Positions 33,762-42,887 are shown, counted from the first letter of the stretch. The stretch is 64,000 bases of DNA from Acinetobacter populi (GCF_002174125.1 NZ_NEXX01000003.1:13749-77748); one strand, 5' to 3'. Program-made: numbers and translations. The notes: generated by a model not told the origin, from the sequence alone.

Positions 33762-35702
33762 TTAACCCTCCTGGTTCAATAAAATATCTTTTTGTGCGCT
33801 AATCACAAACGTCCAGCCATCTCTTACTCGGCAAGTAAAGAAGTCCTCTTCCAAAATAGCTGGTCCTTGTGCAAAATCACCTGCTTTCAAATCTGCCAAC
33901 TTATAAACTGGTACATCAATACGGCCCTGTGTTTGCGTCAGAATATTTCGAGTTGTGCTTGCTTGTGCGGGCTGCTGTTTTTCAAAACTTAATTGTTTGG
34001 CATTATCTTGGCGTAGTCGTTTTACAGCATTAACTTCCAACTCAACTATGTCATAACCGTCTAAATCTTCAGTGATTTCTGCAATGTCCTTAAATTTCAC
34101 TGTATGCTCTGTACCAACATGGCTTAACACCAATTGCGTCTCTAAATCGTATTGATCCGAACTAAAACCTTCAGCAAACATGTCACGATGAGCATTTGAG
34201 GTTAAATTCGTTAATAATTTTTTAATTTCAATAGCTGTGCGTTTATCTTTTACCAAAGGAATTGTATAGCGCTGGGAAATATCACAGCTACCAATACCAT
34301 AAGCACTAAAGACAGCTGCCATACCAGGAATTGCGACTTGTTTAATGCCTGCCTGTTCGGCAATACCACATGCATTGAGGGGCCCTGCACCACCAAATGC
34401 TAATAACGTTGTATCTTCTGAAACATCAGTAAAATTATGAATCTCCTTTGCAATTTTCTTCTGGTAAGCATTTTCCATTGCACCTAATGCTTGATCTACA
34501 TTTAGCCCTAATGGTTGTGCAATCTCAGTCTCAATTACTGTCTGCGCACGTTGCAGATCCAGCTTCATACCACCGCCGAAATAAGATGCTGGATCAAACA
34601 AACCTGATAACAAACTCGCATCAGTAATGGTTGCTTGTTTGCCACCACGACCAAATGCTGCTGGACCAGGTACAGCCCCTACACTTTCAGGTCCAATTTG
34701 TATTGCGCCATTCACCACCTTAAATACCGAACTTCCTCCTGCACCAGCACTATGAATGGCGGTTAAAGGAAATGACACATCAATACCTTCAACACGGCCA
34801 CGACGTACTTCCCTCACTTGATAATCAACACACTGCGCGATATCCGTTGTCGTACCACCAATATCGATGGCAACCATATTTGGAAAACGATACGTATTGG
34901 CAAAAGTTTTCATGCCTTCCATACCCCCACGTGGTCCAGAACTATATGTTTTGATTGCAATTGTCTTGGCAACACGTGACGCATCGCCATCATTACGGAA
35001 AATCAACAATGGATTTTTAGTTTTGTATTCACGTAACCGATTTTCTGCATTAAATAAAAAATGCTCCATAGATGGATGTAAAAATGAATTAATTAAAGCA
35101 CTCCATGTACGGCGTACAAAATGCTCATCTTTATTCAGATCACAACCATATAAAACAGGTACTGCACCAAGCAAATGCCGTGGATAACGACGTAACACCA
35201 TATTTTTAATATAATTTTCACCTGCCTCGAAACTTTCATCACTCAAACTAATGACGACACGATTAGCACCTGCGGCAGTCAATACATTAATAGCTTTTAC
35301 AATTTCTAATTCATATGCTTCTTGATCACTTGTAACACCACCCAGAAAAACGATACGATCTGCAATCAACGCATTAAAAATATCTTCTTCCTGTGCCTTT
35401 AATGCGGCAACAAGATCCTTACCCTGTATATCCGTAATCAGACCTAATTTTGGACCTTTACGCTCACAAATTGCATTGGTACCCTGTGTTGTGGAATAAC
35501 GAATCAAATCAACTTCTTCTAGAAGTTTTGCAACATCGGTATTTCCATATAAAACAGTAGATGCTTTTTGTAACCCTTCAAAAAAACACTTACTTAAATC
35601 ATAAGGTGTTGTCATCACCTTTGTTTTTTTTAATTCATCTCCATGGAAAATACAAATATCCGTAAGTGTTCCACCGTTATCGATGTTTATCTGTAAAGTC
35701 AT
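33762..35702 (-). CDS. apcA: HyuA-like ATPase subunit, first gene of the ketone carboxylase operon
   Basis: A 646-residue hydantoinase A/oxoprolinase-type ATPase. Phosphate loops are IDNGGTLTDICIF at residues 6-18 and VAIDIGGTTTDIAQ near 280, followed by SAGAGGSSVFKV, GPAAFGRGGKQATITDASLL and LLAFGGAGPLNACGIAEQ. It is shorter than the second HyuA-like subunit and the two are clearly paralogous. AGGAGAA lies 9 nt upstream of the ATG. It is the promoter-proximal gene, about 60 nt after the predicted sigma-54 start site. Function: ATP-dependent activation step of methyl-ketone carboxylation, by analogy. Confidence 0.85.
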   Translation of the reverse strand: MTLQINIDNGGTLTDICIFHGDELKKTKVMTTPYDLSKCFFEGLQKASTVLYGNTDVAKLLEEVDLIRYSTTQGTNAICERKGPKLGLITDIQGKDLVAALKAQEEDIFNALIADRIVFLGGVTSDQEAYELEIVKAINVLTAAGANRVVISLSDESFEAGENYIKNMVLRRYPRHLLGAVPVLYGCDLNKDEHFVRRTWSALINSFLHPSMEHFLFNAENRLREYKTKNPLLIFRNDGDASRVAKTIAIKTYSSGPRGGMEGMKTFANTYRFPNMVAIDIGGTTTDIAQCVDYQVREVRRGRVEGIDVSFPLTAIHSAGAGGSSVFKVVNGAIQIGPESVGAVPGPAAFGRGGKQATITDASLLSGLFDPASYFGGGMKLDLQRAQTVIETEIAQPLGLNVDQALGAMENAYQKKIAKEIHNFTDVSEDTTLLAFGGAGPLNACGIAEQAGIKQVAIPGMAAVFSAYGIGSCDISQRYTIPLVKDKRTAIEIKKLLTNLTSNAHRDMFAEGFSSDQYDLETQLVLSHVGTEHTVKFKDIAEITEDLDGYDIVELEVNAVKRLRQDNAKQLSFEKQQPAQASTTRNILTQTQGRIDVPVYKLADLKAGDFAQGPAILEEDFFTCRVRDGWTFVISAQKDILLNQEG

Positions 35703-35772
35703 GCACTGGTTCTCCTAACCAAAAATATCCTCTTGTCAAACAAAGCTTTCCTCTTTGTTTACAATTAAATAT

Positions 35773-35788
35773 TGCACATGACATGCCA
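35773..35788 (-). promoter_or_regulatory. Sigma-54 (-24/-12) promoter of the carboxylase operon
   Basis: On the minus strand the sequence is TGGCATGTCATGTGCA, against the RpoN consensus TGGCACG-N4-TTGCA. Ten of twelve conserved positions match, and the invariant GG and GC are exactly spaced. Transcription would start near 35762, 60 nt before the first gene. A sigma-54 activator gene lies divergently next to it, which makes the call strong. Confidence 0.8.
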
Positions 35789-35862
35789 ACTCTTATATTT
35801 AAGTTTAAGTTATTGATAAATAATATTTAATTAAAAATAAAGCTAAGTTAGCATGAAAAACT

Positions 35863-35899
35863 GTCCACAAATCAAACGGCAACGTCCGAAAATCAGACG
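35863..35899. promoter_or_regulatory. Paired upstream activator sites for the sigma-54 regulator
   Basis: Two similar 16-bp elements, GTCCACAAATCAAACG (35863-35878) and GTCCGAAAATCAGACG (35884-35899), share 13 of 16 bases and start 21 bp apart, two helical turns. The second also reads as a dyad, ACGTC-N9-GACGT. They lie about 100-130 bp upstream of the predicted start, the normal place for an enhancer bound by an AcoR/AcxR-type activator. Confidence 0.6.
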
Positions 35900-36162
35900 T
35901 ATGATCATGAATTTTTATGGTAACTTGAATAAATCTTAATATTAATTGTCTAACGTAAAAACCAATTAAAAAATTTAATAATATTAATAACTTAAATTCT
36001 ATAATTAGTGTAATTTATAATTAATAACAACTTTAGATATTGACTTTAGATATCTGAAAGATTTAAAAGATACATATCTTACTGCATTTAAGACATCGCT
36101 ATTTCTAGGATGGAAATAGAAATTCCCCAATTAGAATTATGGGTTATACAAGGATAGAACAG

Positions 36163-38127
36163 ATGTTTTCAAAACCAGAAAAAGATATTGTCGTTCAATC
36201 AGAATGGCAGCATTTTGTCCATCATGGTCAACTGGAATCTTCACAGATTCGTAAAATCATTAATGACTCATGGATTAGATCTCGACATGCAGGTGTATCA
36301 ATTCATACTTCTGATGCCCCTGTCATTCTACAATCGCATGATCTGACCGAATATCTATTTAACCATCAACAACTATTACAATCTAGTTTACCCATTTTAA
36401 AACAGTATCAACCCTTAATTGATTACCATAATTTATTATTAATTATTAGCGATGCCAAAGGCGTAATTCTGCATACAATGGGCGATATGGGGATTCATCA
36501 TAAAGCAGAATCCTTACATCTTGTTTCTGGGGCAAACTGGTCGGAACAAACTTGTGGAACCAATGCAATTGGTACAGCACTAGAAACTGGTTCTGCTGTA
36601 CAGGTCCATGCCAATGAACATTATTGCACCACAATCAAACGCTGGACTTGTACGGCCAATGTGATACGCCAGCCAGCCAGTAAAGAAATTTTAGGCGTAT
36701 TAGATGTTTCAGGTTTAAAAGCATCCTACAATCAGCAAACATTGGCATTAGTCACGTCTTTAGCTTCACAAATAGAGCATCAACTGTATATACAAGAAAT
36801 TGAAAATCAAAATATCTTATTAGATAAATTTATGTCTTTTCAGCAATTCAATCGCTGTGCTTCAATTCTATTTAATCATCATGGGCAGGCCATTCAAGCC
36901 AATGCTTTGATGAAAGAATTAATCCTTAAGAATAGCCCATTTGATGAATTTAAAATTAAACAAATTTTTAAAAATCTAAATATTCGCCATATTGATGAAT
37001 TTTTTAAACTGAATGATCTGCATGTTGAATTACATAATGAATTGATTGTTCATCAAAATAATTCGATTGGACAAGTTATTTACTGTACTTTTAAAACCGC
37101 TACAGCGCAAGATATCCAAATTGAACAACGTAATCAGGATCCATATATCATTGGGCAATCACGCATCTTGGTTGATGTCCTCAATAAAACACGACAACTA
37201 GCACGCACGTCTATCCCAATTCTACTACATGGAGAAACGGGAGTTGGTAAAGAGCTTTTTGCACAATTTATCCATCAACACAGTTTACTTCACAATCAAC
37301 CGCTTGTTGTAATTAACTGCGGAAGCTTTTCTAAAGAACTCATCTCAGCAGAGCTTTTTGGTTATGTTGAAGGCGCATTTACAGGTGCCCGGAAAGGTGG
37401 CATGAAAGGCAAAATTGAAGAGGCAGATGGAGGCACATTATTTTTAGATGAAATTGGCGAACTTCCGTTAGAACTACAAACACATCTTCTTCGAGTACTA
37501 GAGCATGGTGAAATTTATCGACTTGGCGAAAATAAACCACGTAAAGTCAATTTTCGCCTGATATCTGCAACCAATCGTAATCTAAAAGAAGAGGTAGAAA
37601 ACAAAAACTTTCGATTAGACTTATTACATCGTATTGCAGTTTCACAAATTAGTATTCCCTCTTTAAAAGAAAGAAAAGAAGATATTGAATTATTACTTGA
37701 TCATTATTTACAGCAATTTATAAAAAAACATCAACTGCCCCATCTTCAATTTACTCAGGTAGCAAAAAATCTTCTTAAACAATACACTTGGCCTGGTAAT
37801 ATACGTGAACTACGCAATGTGGTTGAAGTTATGGCTGTTACTTGCAACACTTCGATCATGGATCATTCCAATATTCCCGAAGATATTTTAAGTGGTCAAA
37901 CAGAACATAAATATCAGACCGAATCATGTACATTTACAGCTCAAATAAAGCGATCTACAAAAAGTTTACAAGATATTGAATATGATTTGATGAAGCAAAC
38001 ATTATTGGATTGTCATGGTAATATAACCAAAGCAGCAAAAACGCTGGGTTTAGCAAAAAGTACCCTATATTTAAAAATAAAAAAATATTCATTAAATGAT
38101 TTAGTTATAGGACTTAGAGAAAACTAA
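36163..38127 (+). CDS. Sigma-54-dependent activator, AcoR/AcxR type
   Basis: A 654-residue enhancer-binding protein. Order: N-terminal GAF-like sensor (about 50-215, with GANWSEQTCGTNAIGTALETG, a hallmark of AcoR relatives), a linker, the AAA+ domain (about 325-560) and a Fis-type HTH at the C-terminus (NITKAAKTLGLAKSTLYLKI). In the AAA+ domain I see Walker A GETGVGKE (~360), the sigma-54 contact loop GAFTGA (~404) and Walker B GGTLFLDEIGEL (~423), so it should be active. ATG 36163 is preferred to 36139 because AAGGAT precedes it. Relatives respond to small ketones, acetoin or alcohols. It is divergent from the carboxylase operon and presumably senses its substrate. Confidence 0.92.
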   Translation: MFSKPEKDIVVQSEWQHFVHHGQLESSQIRKIINDSWIRSRHAGVSIHTSDAPVILQSHDLTEYLFNHQQLLQSSLPILKQYQPLIDYHNLLLIISDAKGVILHTMGDMGIHHKAESLHLVSGANWSEQTCGTNAIGTALETGSAVQVHANEHYCTTIKRWTCTANVIRQPASKEILGVLDVSGLKASYNQQTLALVTSLASQIEHQLYIQEIENQNILLDKFMSFQQFNRCASILFNHHGQAIQANALMKELILKNSPFDEFKIKQIFKNLNIRHIDEFFKLNDLHVELHNELIVHQNNSIGQVIYCTFKTATAQDIQIEQRNQDPYIIGQSRILVDVLNKTRQLARTSIPILLHGETGVGKELFAQFIHQHSLLHNQPLVVINCGSFSKELISAELFGYVEGAFTGARKGGMKGKIEEADGGTLFLDEIGELPLELQTHLLRVLEHGEIYRLGENKPRKVNFRLISATNRNLKEEVENKNFRLDLLHRIAVSQISIPSLKERKEDIELLLDHYLQQFIKKHQLPHLQFTQVAKNLLKQYTWPGNIRELRNVVEVMAVTCNTSIMDHSNIPEDILSGQTEHKYQTESCTFTAQIKRSTKSLQDIEYDLMKQTLLDCHGNITKAAKTLGLAKSTLYLKIKKYSLNDLVIGLREN

Positions 38128-38142
38128 ATTTAAATAGTTTTC
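38119..38142. terminator. Weak hairpin at the end of the activator gene
   Basis: GAAAACTA / TAGTTTTC, 8-bp stem with an 8-nt loop that includes the stop codon region. It is AT-rich without a good T-tail, so only a possible terminator. Confidence 0.3.
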
Positions 38143-38370
38143 CGTTCTGGATAATCTACCACAGTGTAGGAGGTGACAGTAGCGAAGAAAATTAGGCTGA
38201 GAAAATTATAACAAAGCTGATTCAAAAAAATCTTACTGGATCAAGGGTTCTACGTTTCAAAGTATTGAGATCATTACCTATTGTCTAGACTTACCCATGT
38301 CCATCTCACTAATAATGATCTAATCAAAATTTTTATATGCGTTACAATGAGGGATAAAATCATAAATAAA
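38143..38370. other. Intergenic region between activator gene and tRNA-Ser
   Basis: No gene or regulatory site recognised in this stretch. Confidence 0.5.
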
Positions 38371-38404
38371 AAAATAAGCCCTTGTAAAAACAAGGACTTA
38401 TTTA
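38371..38404 (-). terminator. Terminator of tRNA-Ser
   Basis: AAATAAGCCCTTGT pairs with ACAAGGACTTATTT (one wobble) around AAAA. It lies 7 bp past the tRNA 3' end in the minus direction, and the stem's own T-rich arm supplies the tail. Confidence 0.75.
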
Positions 38405-38410
38405 ACTATT

Positions 38411-38500
38411 TGGCGGAAGCGGTGAGATTCGAACTCACGGAGGACTCGCGCCCTCGTCGGTTTTCAAGACCGGTGCATTAAACCGCTCTGCCACGCTTCC
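38411..38500 (-). tRNA. tRNA-Ser(UGA)
   Basis: On the minus strand the 90-nt sequence starts GGAAGCGTGGCAGAGCGG and ends GTTCGAATC-TCAC-CGCTTCC-G-CCA. The acceptor stem GGAAGCG/CGCTTCC is perfect and the CCA is encoded. The anticodon loop is CTTGAAA (anticodon TGA). A long variable arm (around GAGGGCGCGAGTCCTC) marks it as a class II tRNA, as serine tRNAs are. It reads UCA and UCG-type codons. It is a stand-alone gene; I found no second copy of its 3' end in the window that would suggest an integrated element. Confidence 0.97.
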
Positions 38501-38648
38501 AGTGGCGCAAGAATACAAAGCTTTTGATCTTTATACAAGAAAAATTTTATTGCTTCATACTCAATTGCATATGGATTAAACAAATTTGGTTTGATCCATT
38601 ATCATAATCCATATAACCCTACCAATTCACAGATGAATAAGGTTGAAA
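38501..38648. other. Intergenic region between tRNA-Ser and fadH
   Basis: Should contain the tRNA promoter: on the minus strand a TATTCT element followed by a GC-rich GCGCC discriminator lies just before the tRNA, typical of stringently controlled stable-RNA promoters. The -35 is uncertain. Confidence 0.35.
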
Positions 38649-40679
38649 TCAAAGCTTTGCAGCCAATTCCGCACCTTCTCGAATGGCTCTTTTTGCATCC
38701 AGTTCACCTGCTAGTTTTGCCCCACCAATGATGTGGTATTTTGCCAATGTATGTTCGGTGTCTTGCGGCATCAATTCTTTAACCGATTCCTGTCCGGCAC
38801 ATACCACGATTGTATCTACCCGCAAAAGTTGTTCAATACCATCAACCTCAACCCATAGACCTTCTTGTGTAATGGATTTATATTGTACCCCGCGCATCAT
38901 GCGGACATGATGTTTTTTCAACTGAGCTCGATGTACCCAGCCGGAAGTTTTACCTAAACCAATCCCAAGTGGCGTAGTTTTACGCTGTAATAAAAAAATC
39001 TGCCGATAAGGTAAATCGACTTCAGCAGGTGCCAGTCCGCCTTCCGAAATATAATTGGCATGAGGATCTACCCCCCATTCACGTTGCCAGTCCGCCAAAG
39101 GTTGTGGTTGAGGCTGAGAAGGTGGTTTTAATAAAAACTCACTAACATCAAAACCGATACCGCCTGCCCCAATCACTGCAACCCGATGTCCAACCTCTGC
39201 TCCTCGCAGTACTTCGGCATAGGATAAAACCTGCGGCAAATCTGCACCGTCTATTTTCAGTGGACGTGGTACTACACCTGTTGCAATCACGACATCATCA
39301 AAACCTTCTCGCTCTATTTGCTCCCGATTAATACGCGTATTTAAACGGACTTCCACTGCATTTTTTTCAAGCTGAACCTTGAAATAGCGAATGGTTTCGT
39401 GGAATTCCTCTTTGCCCGGTACAACTTTGGCCAAATTAAATTGTCCACCCACTTCATGACTTGCTTCAAACAAAGTGACATGATGACCACGACTGGCTGC
39501 GATGGTTGCCGCAGACATTCCAGCAACACCGCCACCGACCACAGCAATACGTTTAGGTTTTTTGGTTTTTACATAGACCAGTTCTGTTTCATGACAAGCT
39601 CGAGGGTTGACCAGACAACTGGCTCGCTGATTTTTGAAAGTATGGTCCAGACATGCCTGATTACAGGCAATACAGGTATTAATTTCATTGACTCGCCCTG
39701 TTGCGGTTTTATTCACCCAATACGGATCGGCAAGAAAAGGTCGTGCCATCTGAACCATATCGGCCTTACCCGATGCGATAATCTCTTCGGCAGTATCCGG
39801 CATATTAATCCGGTTTGAGGCAATAACAGGTATCTTGACATGCTGTTTGACATAAGCTGTCACATCGACAAAGGCTGCGCGCGGTACGGAAGTCACAATT
39901 GTTGGAACACGGGCTTCATGCCAGCCAATACCGGTATTGAGCAAGGTAATGCCGGCTTTTTCCAGTGCCTGCGCCACAATCAACACTTCATCCATAGTAT
40001 TGCCATCATGGACCAGATCAAGCATAGACAAGCGAAAACAGATAATAAATTTTTCACCGACTTTGGCACGAATGGCTTTAACAATTTCGACTGCCAAACG
40101 CATACGCCCCTGAATATCACCGCCCCAGCGATCCTCACGTTGATTGACATGGCGGCTTAAAAACTGATTGAGTAAATAACCTTCTGAGCCCATGATTTCA
40201 ACCCCATCATAGCCTGCTTTTTTAGCCAGATAAGCAGCTCGTGCATAATCGTCAATGGTCGCTAAAATCTGTTTATCAGACAGTGCTCTGGGTTTAAATG
40301 GAGAAATTGGAGATTTAATTGGGCTAGCAGATACTGCAAAAGGTTGATAACCGTAACGACCAGAATGCAAAATCTGCATCAGAATCTTGCCACCATGTTT
40401 ATGTACAGCATGTGTCACCAGACGGTGGTTTAATACATCACCCCAGCTATTCATGGTGCCGCCCATAGGCAGTAACCAGCCCTGACGGTTGGGGGAAATT
40501 CCACCGGTAATGATCAATCCAACACCGCCTTTGGCGCGTTCTGCAAGATAAGCGGCAAGTTTGGGATAATGATAAAAACGATCCTCCAAACCACTGTGCA
40601 TGGACCCCATTACCACACGGTTACGAATTGTGGTAAACCCCAAATGTAATGGTTTTAAAACATTGCTATAGCTGGTCAT
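38649..40679 (-). CDS. fadH: 2,4-dienoyl-CoA reductase (NADPH)
   Basis: A 676-residue iron-sulfur flavoenzyme. The N-terminal OYE-type TIM barrel binds FMN (about 1-330, with GYDGVEIMGSEGYLLNQFL and the active-site HVNQREDRWGG). The 4Fe-4S cluster cysteines are in CIACNQAC...C, C-x2-C-x3-C-x11-C near 336-355. FAD- and NADPH-binding Rossmann loops follow (VVGGGVAGMSAATIAASRG near 375, VIGAGGIGFDVSEF near 508). It reduces 2,4-dienoyl-CoA to enoyl-CoA so that polyunsaturated fatty acids can enter beta-oxidation. AAGGACA precedes the ATG. Length agrees with E. coli FadH. Monocistronic here. Confidence 0.93.
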   Translation of the reverse strand: MTSYSNVLKPLHLGFTTIRNRVVMGSMHSGLEDRFYHYPKLAAYLAERAKGGVGLIITGGISPNRQGWLLPMGGTMNSWGDVLNHRLVTHAVHKHGGKILMQILHSGRYGYQPFAVSASPIKSPISPFKPRALSDKQILATIDDYARAAYLAKKAGYDGVEIMGSEGYLLNQFLSRHVNQREDRWGGDIQGRMRLAVEIVKAIRAKVGEKFIICFRLSMLDLVHDGNTMDEVLIVAQALEKAGITLLNTGIGWHEARVPTIVTSVPRAAFVDVTAYVKQHVKIPVIASNRINMPDTAEEIIASGKADMVQMARPFLADPYWVNKTATGRVNEINTCIACNQACLDHTFKNQRASCLVNPRACHETELVYVKTKKPKRIAVVGGGVAGMSAATIAASRGHHVTLFEASHEVGGQFNLAKVVPGKEEFHETIRYFKVQLEKNAVEVRLNTRINREQIEREGFDDVVIATGVVPRPLKIDGADLPQVLSYAEVLRGAEVGHRVAVIGAGGIGFDVSEFLLKPPSQPQPQPLADWQREWGVDPHANYISEGGLAPAEVDLPYRQIFLLQRKTTPLGIGLGKTSGWVHRAQLKKHHVRMMRGVQYKSITQEGLWVEVDGIEQLLRVDTIVVCAGQESVKELMPQDTEHTLAKYHIIGGAKLAGELDAKRAIREGAELAAKL

Positions 40680-40998
40680 AGGATTTGTCCTTCATCTGGC
40701 TGCAAAGCATTTATGCAATTTGTTGCATAATAATTTAGAATTATTTTTGCCACTTGTAAATGACTATATAAACGCATATTTTGTGTATAATAAGTCAAGC
40801 TTAGCGAAACAGTATCTGTATCCTCATATTAGGGTCTGTCATCATTAGATTAAATGGCGACAGACCCTAGGTAGATTGAATTTTGTTCATGAAATAGCAT
40901 AAACGACTCATTCGTATAATTTTCTAGTTTTACCCCTATTCAATTTGTATTGTTAAAATTTTGGTCAAAAAACTGACCAATGATGTCATAGGTTTGTT
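40680..40998. other. 319-bp intergenic region with hairpin
   Basis: Divergent promoter region of fadH and the ABC exporter gene. It holds the inverted repeat at 40830-40869. A TTGTGTATAATAAG stretch at about 40780-40795 on the plus strand contains TATAAT and may be a -10. Confidence 0.4.
40830..40869. repeat. 11-bp inverted repeat, TAGGGTCTGTC / GACAGACCCTA
   Basis: Perfect arms at 40830-40840 and 40859-40869 around an 18-nt loop. No T-run follows on either strand, so it does not look like a terminator. The outer arm plus one base (ACAGACCCTAG) recurs at 58224-58234, before the rnhA-dnaQ gene, which suggests a dispersed element or the worn ends of an insertion sequence. Confidence 0.5.
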
Positions 40999-42822
40999 AT
41001 GTTCAGTTGGTTTGAGAAACTTGTCGATCCATACCCCAGTAAAAATTTAAACCAGCCTCTACCCAAAACATTTTTTGCGTTTGTCTGGCAAGCCACCGAA
41101 GGGATTCGTCCTTATCTGCTGATTTTATTGTTATGTACTGCCGGTGCAGCAACATTTGAAGTCATGCTGTTTAGCTATATTGGTAAGCTGGTGGACTGGA
41201 TTAGCCAAAGTCAACCAAGTACCTTTTTACAGCAACATCAGCAGAATTTAATTTTACTGGTGTCGATATTGCTCATCAATATTCTGTTTTCAAGCTTGCA
41301 GTCATTGATCAAACATCAGGTGATTTATAGTAATTTTCCGATGCGTCTACGCTGGAGATACCATAATCTGCTGCTTGGGCAAAGTCTGGATTTTTTCCAT
41401 AACGATTTTGCAGGGCGTTTATCGGCCAAAGTGATGCAGACTGCGCTAGCAGTACGTGAGTTCTGGATGATTCTGGCAGACATGCTGGCCTATGTACTGA
41501 TTTATTTTATCACCATCAATCTGGTTCTCGGCGCAATTTCACCACTGTTGATGTTGCCACTGATGATCTGGTTACTGCTTTTTATTCTCATTGCCTCCTA
41601 TTTTATTCCACGTCTGGGGAAGGTATCCAAAGCCCAAGCTGATGCCCGTGCGGTCATGACTGGTCGCATTACCGATGCTTATACCAATATCCAGACCGTC
41701 AAACTATTTGCACATGCTGGCCGTGAAAGTCGTTATGCCAAAGAATCCATGCAAGAATTTATGGTCACAGTCTATAAACAAATGCGTTTGGGGGTGATGT
41801 ATCAGATTTCCATCAATCTGTTAAGTGGCTATTTATATTTAAGTATGATTGGTACGGCGTTATGGTTGTGGATGGATGGTCAAATTGCAGTCGGTGTGAT
41901 TGCAGCAACAACAGCAATGGTATTAAAGCTCGATAGCGTTTCTGAATTTTTGATGTGGCATATTACCGCATTATTTGAAAATATCGGGACCATTCAGGAT
42001 GGTATGCACAGTATGGGCAAACCGATTGCCATTCAGGATAAACAAGATGCCAAAGAATTGCAGGTTACTCAAGGCAGCATCCAGTTTCAGGATGTTTGCT
42101 TTGCCTATAATGATAAAAAGGTGATTAATCACTTTAATCTGGAGATTAAAGCTGGTGAAAAAATTGGTATCGTCGGACGTTCCGGTGCAGGTAAATCAAC
42201 ACTGATTCAGTTACTTTTGCATTTTTATCAAATTCAACAAGGCAAAATTCTGATTGATGGGCAAAATATTGAAGATGTGACACAGGATAGTTTACGTAAA
42301 AACATTGCATTGGTGACGCAAGACACATCGCTATTACATCGTACCGTCGCAGAAAATATCCAGTATGGTCGTCCAACTGCCACTGATGAAGAAGTTGCAC
42401 ATGCGATTTTTAAAGCACAGGCCAGCGAATTTATTCCGCAATTAACCGATTTAAAAGGCAATCAAGGCTTGGCTGCTTATGTCGGTGAACGTGGTGTTAA
42501 ATTGTCCGGCGGACAAAGACAACGTATAGCTATTGCCCGGGTGTTCCTCAAAGATGCGCCTATTTTGGTGCTTGATGAGGCAACCAGTGCGCTGGACTCC
42601 GAGGTGGAAGCTGCCATTCAGCAAAGTCTGGAACAATTGATGCAAAATAAAACTGTGATCGCCATTGCACATCGTCTCTCCACGATTGCCAAAATGGATC
42701 GTTTAATTGTACTGGATCAGGGACAAATCATTGAACAGGGATCACATGAACAATTGATTGCACAAAATGGTTTATATGCCCAGTTATGGGCACGACAAAG
42801 CGGTGGTTTTCTGGAAAGTTAA
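40999..42822 (+). CDS. ABC exporter, fused permease and ATPase (MsbA/MDR-like)
   Basis: A 607-residue half-transporter. The N-terminal membrane domain (about 35-330) has six hydrophobic helices. The ATPase domain (about 355-595) has Walker A GRSGAGKST, the Q-loop in LVTQDTSLLH, signature LSGGQRQRI, Walker B ILVLDEATSALD, and the H-loop HRLSTI. All catalytic residues are present. It would act as a homodimer exporting a lipid, drug or peptide. No accessory genes are beside it, so the substrate is unknown; the lack of a peptidase domain argues against bacteriocin export. Confidence 0.88.
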   Translation: MFSWFEKLVDPYPSKNLNQPLPKTFFAFVWQATEGIRPYLLILLLCTAGAATFEVMLFSYIGKLVDWISQSQPSTFLQQHQQNLILLVSILLINILFSSLQSLIKHQVIYSNFPMRLRWRYHNLLLGQSLDFFHNDFAGRLSAKVMQTALAVREFWMILADMLAYVLIYFITINLVLGAISPLLMLPLMIWLLLFILIASYFIPRLGKVSKAQADARAVMTGRITDAYTNIQTVKLFAHAGRESRYAKESMQEFMVTVYKQMRLGVMYQISINLLSGYLYLSMIGTALWLWMDGQIAVGVIAATTAMVLKLDSVSEFLMWHITALFENIGTIQDGMHSMGKPIAIQDKQDAKELQVTQGSIQFQDVCFAYNDKKVINHFNLEIKAGEKIGIVGRSGAGKSTLIQLLLHFYQIQQGKILIDGQNIEDVTQDSLRKNIALVTQDTSLLHRTVAENIQYGRPTATDEEVAHAIFKAQASEFIPQLTDLKGNQGLAAYVGERGVKLSGGQRQRIAIARVFLKDAPILVLDEATSALDSEVEAAIQQSLEQLMQNKTVIAIAHRLSTIAKMDRLIVLDQGQIIEQGSHEQLIAQNGLYAQLWARQSGGFLES

Positions 42823-42854
42823 TTCCACTCGATAGCACCATACAAAAAATGTAT

Positions 42855-42887
42855 CAGGACTTATTCTCTAAGTCCTGTCTTTTTTAT
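42855..42887 (+). terminator. Intrinsic terminator of the ABC exporter gene
   Basis: Perfect 9-bp stem CAGGACTTA/TAAGTCCTG, loop TTCTC, followed directly by TCTTTTTT, 32 bp after the stop codon. Confidence 0.9.

Larger units (their letters stand above)
35703..36162. other. Divergent regulatory region of the carboxylase operon
   Basis: Space between the divergent operon and the sigma-54 activator gene. It contains the -24/-12 promoter and two upstream repeats, listed separately; the rest is very AT-rich. A ribosome site AAGGAT at 36150-36155 selects ATG 36163 for the activator. Confidence 0.7.

Noticed and set aside
31192..35702. Hydantoinase or 5-oxoprolinase operon
   Set aside because: Two HyuA-like genes plus the Cys4 small subunit, delta-like subunit and sigma-54 control match ketone carboxylases better than hydantoin or oxoproline hydrolysis.
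38281..38481. 66-codon plus-strand open frame over the tRNA
   Set aside because: It runs through the antisense strand of tRNA-Ser; a well-known source of false gene calls.
38411..38500. tRNA-Ser as attachment site of an island carrying the carboxylase module
   Set aside because: No repeat of the tRNA 3' end was found elsewhere in the window and there is no integrase gene.
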